DNA of 52,312 nucleotides from Bacteroidota bacterium (lineage in GTDB: Bacteria > Bacteroidota > Ignavibacteria > Ignavibacteriales > Melioribacteraceae), in assembly GCA_021824635.1 (NCBI GenBank), contig JAKAKD010000018.1, positions 1-52,312 on the forward strand, given 5' to 3'. The notes beneath the pieces were generated by a model. That model saw nothing but the letters and a program-made list of their open reading frames with translations. It had not been told where the DNA came from and did no database searches. How positions within the stretch are numbered: the first letter of the stretch is position 1; the number at the start of each line of letters is the position of its first letter. A program made the translations under genes and the position numbers. Of the stretch, positions 1-8,026 are shown piece by piece.

Positions 1-1
1 A

Positions 2-889
2 AATGCCGCCGGTCAATCCGAAAGCATTACCTATAATACAACTGCCGCTGGACCATTTTATTTTTTAGTTTCATCATCTTCAGGATCAAGTACAACTTTA
101 AGTTATGCATTAACGGCTAATGTTACTACCGGAGGCGTTGTTGATACAACTACATCAACCAGCGTTCATCTTACATTGGGAAATCCAAGTGTTGCAGTTC
201 ATGATGTAACTTTCCCGTTAAATTACTTAATGGAAAAACCGCAATATGTTCTTTCATATAACCGCGATAACGGAATACCAAACTGGACTGCATGGCATTT
301 AAACAGTTCGTGGCTTGGTTCTACACCGCGTCAAAATGATTTCCGGAACGATACAACTCTTCCTACCGGCTGGTATCAAGTTCTTTCAACAAGTTACAGC
401 GGCAGCGGATACGATCGCGGTCATATGTGTCCATCTGCAGATCGCACTGCTACCGTTGCAGATAACTCTGCAACATTTCTAATGACAAATATGATTCCAC
501 AGGCGCCAAACAATAATCAAGGTCCCTGGGCAAATTTGGAGAATTACCTTCGTACACTTGTTACGGCAGGAAAGGAGTTATATATCTATTCGGGCGGATA
601 TGGTTCGCAAGGAACGATTGATGCCGGGCATGTAAGCGTTCCATCACACACATGGAAAGTGATTGTGGTGCTTGATGAAGGTACAAATGATTTGAGCCGG
701 GTAGCTACAACAACGCGTGTTATTGCTGTTGATATGCCAAACAGCGATGCTCTGATTAGTAGAACTGCTGATTGGAAAACATTCCGCGTAAGTGTTGATT
801 ATGTTGAAGGACAAACCGGTTATGATTTTCTTTCAAAAGTCTCAACATCAATTCAATCGGTAATAGAGAGCACTGTGGATAATCAATAA
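2..889 (+). CDS. Secreted DNA/RNA non-specific endonuclease, 5' end missing
   Basis: The frame is open from base 2, so the start lies left of the window and about 295 codons are visible; a TTG at 176 is only an internal codon. The last ~240 residues match the NUC (DNA/RNA non-specific endonuclease) family: the DRGH motif at bases 413-424 supplies the general-base His, and the following TNMIPQ and N-x5-W-x2-LE segment (about 485-545) carries the Asn that binds the metal. These enzymes cut single- and double-stranded nucleic acid outside the cytoplasm. The visible N-terminal part (bases 2-175) is Ser/Thr/Gly-rich and beta-like, resembling the end of an extracellular accessory domain; that part is inference. 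Convergent with the next gene. Confidence 0.85.
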   Translation, partial: NAAGQSESITYNTTAAGPFYFLVSSSSGSSTTLSYALTANVTTGGVVDTTTSTSVHLTLGNPSVAVHDVTFPLNYLMEKPQYVLSYNRDNGIPNWTAWHLNSSWLGSTPRQNDFRNDTTLPTGWYQVLSTSYSGSGYDRGHMCPSADRTATVADNSATFLMTNMIPQAPNNNQGPWANLENYLRTLVTAGKELYIYSGGYGSQGTIDAGHVSVPSHTWKVIVVLDEGTNDLSRVATTTRVIAVDMPNSDALISRTADWKTFRVSVDYVEGQTGYDFLSKVSTSIQSVIESTVDNQ

Positions 890-912
890 CAATACTTTTA
901 TAAAACTACAAA

Positions 913-1030
913 GAGGCTGTCTCAAAACTGTCATTCCGGACATGATCCGGAATCTAAAATATCAATTTTAGATTAATAATAGATGCTGAAATAAATTCAG
1001 CATAACATGATTGACTTTCGAGACAGCCTC
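913..1030. repeat. Nested inverted-repeat element with three inner hairpins
   Basis: Outer arms at 913-923 and 1020-1030 are perfect 11-base complements (GAGGCTGTCTC/GAGACAGCCTC), and similarity extends inward. Between them are three separate perfect 8-bp hairpins: 933-940 with 946-953, 953-960 with 965-972, and 983-990 with 996-1003. The DNA or RNA could fold into a closed multi-branch structure. It lies between convergent genes, so it may act as a two-way transcription stop, but neither side has a clear T-run. A mobile or REP/MITE-like repeat is the main alternative. Confidence 0.8.
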
Positions 1031-1149
1031 ATCCATAAAATTCTAATGTGTTCCTACTTTCGTGGGAAGGACAAACGCTAAAGAAAAATTTTTCTAAGGT
1101 CTCTAAATATTATTTATAAATGTTAATTGATGCTCATAACAGAAATTCT

Positions 1150-1497
1150 TTATCTCATTCCATTATCGAAATACGCTTTCACTTCTAAAGTCACTCCATT
1201 CCGCGCATCGTATGGACCGGTGACTGAAGAAAGAGTAGATTCCTTAATCCGCAGATAATAAATTCCGTCTTGAACCGATACCCGGAATTTTCCTTTGCTG
1301 TCCGTATTTACTTCCATCAAAATTCCTTGATCAACGTCTTGAATAATTACGGTACAGACCGCTTCATAAGGAGGCGGTATCCAACCAATGGGAATTGGTC
1401 CGGGATGACTAAGATTGTAAACTTGCCCATGAATAACATTAGGATATTGCAAAGTCGGAGTGGGAAGTGAATTGGGACCTGTGCAAGCAGAATGCAA
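1150..1497 (-). CDS. Small secreted or lipoprotein-like protein, carboxypeptidase-regulatory-like fold
   Basis: About 115 residues from a TTG at 1497. The central and C-terminal part (VIIQDVDQG, TDSKGKFRVSVQDGIYYLRI) resembles a carboxypeptidase regulatory-like (transthyretin-type beta-sandwich) domain, usually a structural module in exported proteins. In the same frame the 20 codons before the TTG encode a hydrophobic stretch ending in LHSAC, like a lipoprotein signal peptide, but that stretch contains no ATG or GTG and follows a stop at 1558-1560. An ATG at 1550-1548 sits in another frame and would read MRIKL... after loss of two bases. The N-terminus is therefore probably frameshifted or misassembled. 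Function unknown. Confidence 0.5.
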   Translation of the reverse strand: MHSACTGPNSLPTPTLQYPNVIHGQVYNLSHPGPIPIGWIPPPYEAVCTVIIQDVDQGILMEVNTDSKGKFRVSVQDGIYYLRIKESTLSSVTGPYDARNGVTLEVKAYFDNGMR

Positions 1498-1704
1498 AGA
1501 AAAAAATATAGTTATGCCGAAATAGATAAACGCAAGTTTGATTCTTGCATCAAATAGCTATTTTAATAAAATCATTTTTTAATTGCACCATGTGTAGATG
1601 AAAGTTAAAAAGAAAAGAGGACAGTGTAAATAGAGCTAAAATATTTTTTGTTAGTTATCATATTTTGATTTACCCAAAAATAGCTTAAAGGGAATTTAAA
1701 AAAT

Positions 1705-1745
1705 AAGCTGTCCCGAAAAACCAATTAAGTTCTTTGAAACAGCTT
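1705..1745 (-). terminator. Hairpin terminator, shortened relative of the 913-1030 repeat
   Basis: Arms AAGCTGT (1705-1711) and ACAGCTT (1739-1745) pair. Read on the minus strand, the hairpin follows the stop of the lipoprotein gene at 1767 and is followed by ATTTTTTAAA, as in an intrinsic terminator. The sequences next to the arms (CCCGAAAA and TTTGAA) match the corresponding bases of the longer element at 913-1030, suggesting common ancestry. Confidence 0.6.
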
Positions 1746-1766
1746 CTTGAAGAAAAAATGATTTGA

Positions 1767-2471
1767 TTATTTAGTTACTTTAGCATCTTCGAGTAAAACT
1801 TTGTAAGAGTAACCGAATCCAAAATCTTTGTTTAAAGCAATTTTGCCGGTGAATGTAACAACATCACCAACGTTTACCATATCATTTGTTGTAACTGTAA
1901 GATCAAAATCGCTGCCGCTCTTTGTGCCGTCCTGAATATGAGCCCAGTTTTTATCCATGATGGCGTTATTCACTTTAACAACTTTGCCTTTTATTTTAAT
2001 AATCTTGTTTGCGTATGAATTAACATTAGAAAACAATTGAGCAATTGTTACTCCGCCAGCAGCCGGCGCTACTGTAACATCTTGTTGTTCAATTGTTGGC
2101 TTTTGCGGTGTAGCTTTAGTCCCGGGTGCAGCTGTTGCCGGAGGAATCGGACTGAGACTTTCTACGAAGAAGATTGAGTCAAATGTGCGTTTCAATTCCT
2201 TACTTTCGAAATTTTTCATCTCCATTGCTGTTTCATAGAAAAGAGTTGCGCCGGGTTTAACATCCATTGTCGTTGCTGCCATCCAGTATTCTTTGCCTCC
2301 CTCTTTAACTCTGACATAAGTATACCCGCCGACTTGAATTGCTTCTTGAACAACTACCTGGTGTACGTTTGATTTTATTTGTGCTTGCTGTTGGGGCTGC
2401 TCTTCTTTTTTTGTACACGCCGACAAAACGATTATTAGTGCCAACGATAAAATTAAAAACTTGAGTCGCAT
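1767..2471 (-). CDS. Lipoprotein with OB-fold domain (NrfJ-like)
   Basis: 234 residues. The N-terminus is a lipoprotein signal peptide with lipobox LSAC (Cys19) followed by a Gln-rich linker. Residues ~48-110 (GGYTYVRV, GKEYWMAA) resemble the small periplasmic domain of NrfJ-like proteins. After a Pro/Thr/Ala-rich linker, residues ~140-234 form an OB-fold (IKIKGKVVKVN, WAHIQDGT, VGDVVTFTGKI) of the kind found in periplasmic bacterial OB-fold proteins. Probably anchored to the inner leaflet of the outer membrane or to the inner membrane. The ligand is unknown; the NrfJ similarity comes from reading the sequence only. Monocistronic, with its own promoter-like octamer and terminator. Confidence 0.75.
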   Translation of the reverse strand: MRLKFLILSLALIIVLSACTKKEEQPQQQAQIKSNVHQVVVQEAIQVGGYTYVRVKEGGKEYWMAATTMDVKPGATLFYETAMEMKNFESKELKRTFDSIFFVESLSPIPPATAAPGTKATPQKPTIEQQDVTVAPAAGGVTIAQLFSNVNSYANKIIKIKGKVVKVNNAIMDKNWAHIQDGTKSGSDFDLTVTTNDMVNVGDVVTFTGKIALNKDFGFGYSYKVLLEDAKVTK

Positions 2472-2506
2472 TTTATTTCCTTTTTAATGATTAAAAATTT
2501 GCGATG

Positions 2507-2514
2507 CAAATATA
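2507..2514 (-). promoter_or_regulatory. Promoter-like octamer TATATTTG
   Basis: Read on the minus strand this is TTTTGCT-TATATTTG-C, ending 36 bases before the lipoprotein ATG at 2471. It matches the TAnnTTTG -7 element known from Bacteroidota promoters and recurs upstream of several genes here. Confidence 0.5.
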
Positions 2515-2567
2515 AGCAAAACCACCGCCTAAATTCCTCAAACAAACAAAATGTAAAAGCACAACAT

Positions 2568-4034
2568 TTAGTTGCATGCATCGCAGTTGCCGCATGGTAA
2601 TTCTCCCGGAAAACCAAAGTAATCCGAGATAAATACTCTTCTGCATGTAATAGATTTGAAGTAGTTCACAACAGAAAGGAGTTTTTTATTATCGTTCATC
2701 AGTTTCTCTTTGAGATGAGTGTCATCGCTTAGTTCATGCGGAAGTTCGCCGGTTATAACTAAATTCTTATTTTCAATTGTTCCTTCTGTAACGCCGTAAC
2801 GATCAAGCATTGCAAGAACGGTCTCGACACGGAAATCGCTTTTATCCTTAAAACTCATCTGTTCTCTCAAATAATCAATGCCCATTGAATTTGCGGATTC
2901 TAAGTTTGTCTTCAACAGATCGAATATGCGGTGATAATAATTTGCATCGGGATTAGCCCATTTAATAAATTCCATTTGTGTATAGAGATCTTGTTGATTG
3001 TAAAGAAGCATGCATAAAGAATCTTCTCCGTCTCTGCCTGCTCTTCCAATTTCTTGATAATATGATTCCATGGATGAGGGAACTTCTGCGTGAATTACAA
3101 AACGAATATCCGGTTTGTCAATTCCCATCCCGAAAGCGTTGGTTGCTAAAATTAAATTTTCTTTTCCGGAAAGAAATTCTCTCTGGATTCTTTTTCTTTG
3201 CTGAGGTTCAAGCTTGCCATGATAGATTCCGTGTTTATATCCTTTATCGCCGAGTATCTGAGAATAATATTCTAATTTTTTGATTAGAGCAAAGTAGATA
3301 ATGCCCGGTCCTTTGTATTTATCTAACACTTTATAGATTGCATTCAGAGTTTCTTTTTCATCATACACATCGGTAGTTTCCAGACGCAAGTTGGGTCGTT
3401 CAATTCCTTCATGAAAAATTTTGATCTCGTCTTTTGTTAAGCCGAGCTTGGAGATTATATCTTTCTGAACGTCCGGAGTTGCGGTAGCTGTTAGAGCTAT
3501 TGTAAGAGGATTGTTCAGAAGTTCTCTGAATTCTGCTATGCGGGAATAATCGGGACGGAAATCATGGCCCCATTCTGAAATGCAATGAGCTTCATCAACT
3601 GCAAGCATAGAAACCTGTGCGGTTTTTATTGCATCAATAAATTCTTGCTTTCTGAATCTTTCGGGAGTTACATATAAAAGTTTTACTTTGCCATCAACAA
3701 ATTTTTTTAATCTCTCTTTTCTTTGTTGCGGAGTAACAGTTGAATTAATAAACTCTGCGGGAATGTTTTTCTTTTTAAGAGTATCAACCTGATCCTGCAT
3801 AAGAGCAATAAGAGGACTTATAACAATTGTTCCGCCGTCAAACATTAGAGCCGGCAACTGGTAGCAAATTGATTTGCCTGCACCTGTAGGCATAAGCACA
3901 AGGCAGTGTTTCTTCTCTGTAAGCAGTCTGTTTATAATCTTTTCCTGCTTACCTCTAAAGGAAGTATGTCCAAAATATTTTGTTAATCCTTCTATAGGAG
4001 TTATCATCATTTCTCTCAAAAACTTTTGATGCAA
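2568..4034 (-). CDS. recQ: ATP-dependent DNA helicase RecQ, short form
   Basis: 488 residues of superfamily 2 helicase that unwinds DNA 3' to 5' in recombination and repair. Visible motifs: Walker A GAGKS (51-55), DEAH in AVDEAHCISEWGHDFRPDY, TATAT (motif III), and QEIGRAGRDG (motif VI). The RecQ zinc site is present as Cys464, 481, 484 and 487. The protein ends right after this zinc module, so the winged-helix RQC and HRDC domains of E. coli RecQ (about 610 residues) are absent. The start is uncertain: ATG 4034 is used here, but Met9/Met10 would also fit the family N-terminus. It is divergent from the protease gene; the 190-base gap between them shows no clear signal. Confidence 0.93.
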   Translation of the reverse strand: MHQKFLREMMITPIEGLTKYFGHTSFRGKQEKIINRLLTEKKHCLVLMPTGAGKSICYQLPALMFDGGTIVISPLIALMQDQVDTLKKKNIPAEFINSTVTPQQRKERLKKFVDGKVKLLYVTPERFRKQEFIDAIKTAQVSMLAVDEAHCISEWGHDFRPDYSRIAEFRELLNNPLTIALTATATPDVQKDIISKLGLTKDEIKIFHEGIERPNLRLETTDVYDEKETLNAIYKVLDKYKGPGIIYFALIKKLEYYSQILGDKGYKHGIYHGKLEPQQRKRIQREFLSGKENLILATNAFGMGIDKPDIRFVIHAEVPSSMESYYQEIGRAGRDGEDSLCMLLYNQQDLYTQMEFIKWANPDANYYHRIFDLLKTNLESANSMGIDYLREQMSFKDKSDFRVETVLAMLDRYGVTEGTIENKNLVITGELPHELSDDTHLKEKLMNDNKKLLSVVNYFKSITCRRVFISDYFGFPGELPCGNCDACN

Positions 4035-4225
4035 TTTATTACTTAAACGGTACTTTTAATAGCCCCGTACACTGTAATGTCTACAAAAAATTAACTTTTA
4101 TTAACACCTTTGCATACTGCTGCTTTATTGTAGCTGAAAATATTTTTTATGATATTAAAACAAACCTTTTAATAGACAGATCCAATTAATCCAAATTAAT
4201 CGTAACAAAGAACGAGGATATTAGT

Positions 4226-6670
4226 ATGGCTGCAGAAAAAAAGAAAAACTATCTTACCTCATTTCTAATTTATCTCTTTGTCTCCGCTCTTTTTGTCGGC
4301 AGAGTATACGCGCAAGAAGAGTTGACTTTTCAAGTTCCGCCAAAAGAAATATTAGAACTTGTGGATATCAAACAACCGCCTTTGCCAATTATAGACCGGA
4401 ATGTGAATTACATTTTTTTTATGGAACGTCCAACATTTAAGTCTTTGAAGGAATTAGCGGAGAACGAACTTCGTTTGGCTGGGATTAGAATTAACACACA
4501 AACATTTGACGGCGCGCGCGGGACTTATTTTATCGGCATGACAATGCAAAACGCGCAGACCGGAAAGAATATTCCTATAACAGGACTGCCGAAAGAGTAC
4601 AAAATTGAATATCCATCTTTTTCACCTAACTATAATTATTTCTCTTTTGTCAATTTAACTGATATGGGTATGGAATTGTGGTTAGTTAATGTAAAGAACG
4701 GAAACGCAAAAAAAGTTTCTTCAACTAAATTATCCGCTGTAACCGGCAGACCATATTCATGGTCGCCCGATGAAAAATTTCTTTATTGCTTTGCGCGAAA
4801 TACCAACAAGCCGACTTTTCAAGAGAAGGAATTGCCAAAAGGTCCTGCAGTTCAAGAAGCTACAGGCACTAAAGCGCCGGTTAGAACATACCAGGATTTG
4901 CTAAAGAATAGTAACGATGAAAAAAAATTTGAATATTATGCTGCGGCTTCGATAGTAAAAATATTCCTTGATGGAAAAGTTACTCCCTTTATGAAAGCAA
5001 ATATTTACAAGAGTTTTGAACCGTCACCGGACGGCAATTACATTTTGACTGAAGAAGTGAACAAGCCCTTTTCATATCAAGTGCCTTATTCTTTATTCCC
5101 TTACAATGTTAGAACATATGATAAGAATGGTGTGTTAGTAAAAGAACTGGCATCAAAACCATTACAGGATAAAATCCCAACAAGCTTTGATGCGGTAGAA
5201 TCAGGTATGAGAGATTTTTCCTGGCGAAGCGATAAACCGGCAACTGTAGTTTGGTGCGAAGCACAAGACGGAGGCGATCCTTCCAAACCGGTTGTGAAGA
5301 GAGATAAGATTTTTCAACTTGATGCACCGTTCAAAGGTGAAGGAAAATTTTTAACAGCAACTTTAAACAGATTTAGAAATATCACATGGGGAGATAATTC
5401 AACCGCTATTATGAATGATTCATGGCGCAAGAATAGAAATACAAAATCATATCTGTTTAATCCAGATGCTGCTGATGAAAATCCAAAGATAATTTACGAC
5501 GGATCGAGCGAAGATCTTTATAACAATCCCGGCAGATTTGTGACCGAACCGAATAAATTTAATGTGTACACTCTTCTTTTCAGCAAAGATAAGAGCAAGT
5601 TATATCTGATTGGAGAGGGTTACTCTCCGGAAGGAAGCAAACCGTTCGTTGATGAGTACAATATTAAATCCGGCGGGAAGAAAAGACTTTGGAGAGCAGA
5701 AGGTAAAGATACATACGAATCAATTACGCGGATAATAGACATTCAAAAAAATCTTCTTCTAACTAGAATAGAAGGAGTTAAAGTATTTCCGAATTATTTT
5801 ATAAGAAATATTGCATCAAACGAAAATCCAAAACAGATAACTTTTCTTTCAAGTCCGTACAAGTCATTTGAAAACGTTTCAAAACAAAAAATCTTTTACA
5901 AACGGGAAGACGGAGTTGATCTTTCTGCGACTTTATATCTGCCGGCAGGTTACGATAAATCGAAAGGAAGATTACCAATGCTAATGGAAGCATATCCGAC
6001 TGAATTTAAAGATGCGAGTGCCGCCGGTATGGTGAGGGATTCACCATACCGTTTTGTTTCTCTCAATTACGGTTCACCTGTATTCTGGGCTGCACGCGGT
6101 TATGCTGTTATGGAAGGAGCCGCATTCCCGATAATTGGAAAGGGGAATGAAGAGCCGAACGATACTTACATTGAACAATTAGTTGCCAACGCACGCGCCG
6201 CAATTAAAGCAGTTGATGATATGGGTGTTGTGGATCCCAAGCGCGTTGCGGTTATGGGACATTCATACGGCGCATTCATGACTGCAAATTTACTGGCGCA
6301 TTCAAATTTGTTTGCGGCGGGAATTGCACGCAGTGGAGCTTACAACAGAACATTAACACCGTTCGGTTTTCAAGCGGAAGAGAGAACTTACTGGCAGGCA
6401 AAAGATGTGTATGATAAAATGTCTCCATTCAATTATGCCGATCAGCTTAAAACTCCGATTTTATTGATTCACGGTGAGCTTGATAACAACAGCGGAACAT
6501 TTCCAATTAACAGCGAAAGAATGTTTGCGGCATTAAAAGGTCTTGGTGGAACTGCACGATTGGTATTTTTGCCGTATGAATCTCACGGTTACGCTGCAAA
6601 AGAAAATATTCTGCACATGTTATGGGAAATGGATTCCTGGTTAGAGAAGTATGTAAAGAACCGAAAATAA
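4226..6670 (+). CDS. S9 family serine peptidase, glutamyl-endopeptidase (S9D)-like
   Basis: 814 residues. A hydrophobic signal segment (~10-29, ending VYAQ) suggests export to the periplasm. The N-terminal ~550 residues would be the beta-propeller and the C-terminal ~260 the alpha/beta hydrolase. The catalytic triad is readable: Ser680 in GHSYGAF, Asp753 in HGELDNNSG, His787 in YESHGYA. The C-terminal pattern (HGELDNNSGTFP, SHGYAAKENILHMLWEMDSW) is that of the plant/bacterial glutamyl endopeptidase branch rather than prolyl oligopeptidase, so cleavage after Glu is inferred. It is followed by a strong terminator, so probably transcribed alone. Confidence 0.92.
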   Translation: MAAEKKKNYLTSFLIYLFVSALFVGRVYAQEELTFQVPPKEILELVDIKQPPLPIIDRNVNYIFFMERPTFKSLKELAENELRLAGIRINTQTFDGARGTYFIGMTMQNAQTGKNIPITGLPKEYKIEYPSFSPNYNYFSFVNLTDMGMELWLVNVKNGNAKKVSSTKLSAVTGRPYSWSPDEKFLYCFARNTNKPTFQEKELPKGPAVQEATGTKAPVRTYQDLLKNSNDEKKFEYYAAASIVKIFLDGKVTPFMKANIYKSFEPSPDGNYILTEEVNKPFSYQVPYSLFPYNVRTYDKNGVLVKELASKPLQDKIPTSFDAVESGMRDFSWRSDKPATVVWCEAQDGGDPSKPVVKRDKIFQLDAPFKGEGKFLTATLNRFRNITWGDNSTAIMNDSWRKNRNTKSYLFNPDAADENPKIIYDGSSEDLYNNPGRFVTEPNKFNVYTLLFSKDKSKLYLIGEGYSPEGSKPFVDEYNIKSGGKKRLWRAEGKDTYESITRIIDIQKNLLLTRIEGVKVFPNYFIRNIASNENPKQITFLSSPYKSFENVSKQKIFYKREDGVDLSATLYLPAGYDKSKGRLPMLMEAYPTEFKDASAAGMVRDSPYRFVSLNYGSPVFWAARGYAVMEGAAFPIIGKGNEEPNDTYIEQLVANARAAIKAVDDMGVVDPKRVAVMGHSYGAFMTANLLAHSNLFAAGIARSGAYNRTLTPFGFQAEERTYWQAKDVYDKMSPFNYADQLKTPILLIHGELDNNSGTFPINSERMFAALKGLGGTARLVFLPYESHGYAAKENILHMLWEMDSWLEKYVKNRK

Positions 6671-6685
6671 TATTAGGTTGATTTG

Positions 6686-6714
6686 AAAAAGCCATCTTAA
6701 TCTGATGGCTTTTT
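6686..6714 (+). terminator. Intrinsic terminator
   Basis: A perfect 11-bp stem (6686-6696 with 6704-6714) with a 7-base loop, followed by TCTTTTT. It lies 15 bases after the stop of the S9 peptidase gene. Confidence 0.9.
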
Positions 6715-6762
6715 CTTTTTAAAGAATAATTATTCGATGTAATTCACAGCCGAGCTTTTGCT

Positions 6763-6770
6763 TATATTTA
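6763..6770 (+). promoter_or_regulatory. Promoter-like octamer TATATTTA
   Basis: TTTTGCT-TATATTTA, nearly the same 15 bases as the octamer before the OB-fold lipoprotein. It ends 24 bases before the GTG at 6794 and lies downstream of an upstream in-frame ATG at 6758. This favours the GTG as the real start of the methyltransferase gene. Confidence 0.5.
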
Positions 6771-6793
6771 CAATAACAATAAGAAGAGAAGAA

Positions 6794-7969
6794 GTGACAA
6801 AAATATTATTAAGAAAAAATGAAGAACGCAGAGTAAAACAAGGACATCTTTGGATATTCAGCAATGAAATAGAAAAGGTTGACGGACAAGCTTCCAATGG
6901 TGAAGTTGTTCAAGTGTTTGATTCTAAAAATAATTTTATAGGCAGCGGATTTTATAATGCTAATTCGCTTATAGCTGTAAGAATCATTTCATATAAAGAA
7001 GAAGTTGATTTGGCAAAACTTTTACGCGACCGCTTGCACTCAGCATATAACTTTAGAAAAACTGTTTATCCAAACCGGGAATCTTTCCGGATGGTCTTTA
7101 GCGAAAGTGATTTTTTACCCGGACTTATTATTGATAAATACAACGATACATTCGTTCTTCAAGTCTATTCCGCGGGTATTGAAAGAGAGATCGGACTTAT
7201 TGTAAAAGTTTTGGCGGAAGATTTTTCAGCAAAAAATATATTTTCTAAAGGAGAAGAATATTTCCGTAAGCTGGAAGGATTGCCGATCGAGAACAATGTT
7301 TATTTAGGCGAGATGAACGAAGAAATTATTTATGACGGTGTTGTTAAATACAAAATAAATTTTTCAACGGGACACAAGACCGGTTTCTACTTTGACCAAT
7401 GTGATAACCGGGATTTCCTCGGTAAATTCTGTAAAGATAAATCCGTACTTGATTGTTTTTGCAATTCCGGAGGTTTTGGTTTACATGCTGCTAAAGGAGA
7501 AGCTAAATCCGTTGAGTTTGTTGATTCATCATCCGAAGAATTGAAAAATGTAAAAGAAAATTTTTCTCTTAATGGATTTAACAGCCAAGCCGATTTCATC
7601 CAATCGGATGTTTTTGATTATTTGGAAAAATGTAAAACTGAGAAAAAAACTTTTGATGTGATCAATTTAGATCCGCCGGCGTTCGCAAAAAATAAAAGGA
7701 CTATAGCCACTGCTCTCAAAGGCTACGAAAAGGTAAATCGTCTTGCATTGGAATTGTTAAATGATGGCGGATTATTGTTTACTTCGTCTTGCTCACATCA
7801 TGTGAAAACAGAAATGTTTTTAGACGCTGTTAATAGCGCAGCACTAAAAGCTGGAAAGCAAATTCAACTTTTTTATTTTAACAATGCTTCTTTAGATCAT
7901 CCGTCGCTTCCGGTGATGGATGAAACGGTTTATCTAAAATTTGCGGCTTTCAGAGTTTCATCCAAATAA
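6794..7969 (+). CDS. rlmI: Class I SAM-dependent rRNA methyltransferase, RlmI family
   Basis: 391 residues from GTG 6794, chosen because the family begins almost directly with the PUA domain (ILLRKNEERRVKQGHLWIFSNEI), a purine-rich ribosome site precedes it, and a promoter-like octamer lies after the ATG at 6758. Domain order: PUA-like RNA-binding (~1-75), a middle EEHD-like region, then a Rossmann methyltransferase with SAM-binding VLDCFCNSGGFGLHA, motif IV NLDPPAF, and SCSHHV near the end. E. coli RlmI makes 5-methylcytosine at position 1962 of 23S rRNA; the same target is likely here but not proven. The gene ends at a shared terminator. Confidence 0.88.
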   Translation: MTKILLRKNEERRVKQGHLWIFSNEIEKVDGQASNGEVVQVFDSKNNFIGSGFYNANSLIAVRIISYKEEVDLAKLLRDRLHSAYNFRKTVYPNRESFRMVFSESDFLPGLIIDKYNDTFVLQVYSAGIEREIGLIVKVLAEDFSAKNIFSKGEEYFRKLEGLPIENNVYLGEMNEEIIYDGVVKYKINFSTGHKTGFYFDQCDNRDFLGKFCKDKSVLDCFCNSGGFGLHAAKGEAKSVEFVDSSSEELKNVKENFSLNGFNSQADFIQSDVFDYLEKCKTEKKTFDVINLDPPAFAKNKRTIATALKGYEKVNRLALELLNDGGLLFTSSCSHHVKTEMFLDAVNSAALKAGKQIQLFYFNNASLDHPSLPVMDETVYLKFAAFRVSSK

Positions 7970-7971
7970 AA

Positions 7972-8000
7972 AAATGCTGGGAAGTTTTTCCTCAGCATTT
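7972..8000. terminator. Bidirectional terminator
   Basis: Arms AAATGCTG (7972-7979) and CAGCATTT (7993-8000), with an inner GGAA/TTCC pairing, sit between the convergent rlmI-like and tolC-like genes. A-rich sequence on one side and T-rich sequence on the other suit stops in both directions. Confidence 0.7.
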
Positions 8001-8026
8001 CTAAGTGAATCAATTTAGAACCTTTT

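Noticed and set aside
6758..6793. In-frame ATG upstream of the rlmI-like gene
   Set aside because: It lies before a promoter-like octamer, and the family starts at the PUA domain, fitting GTG 6794.
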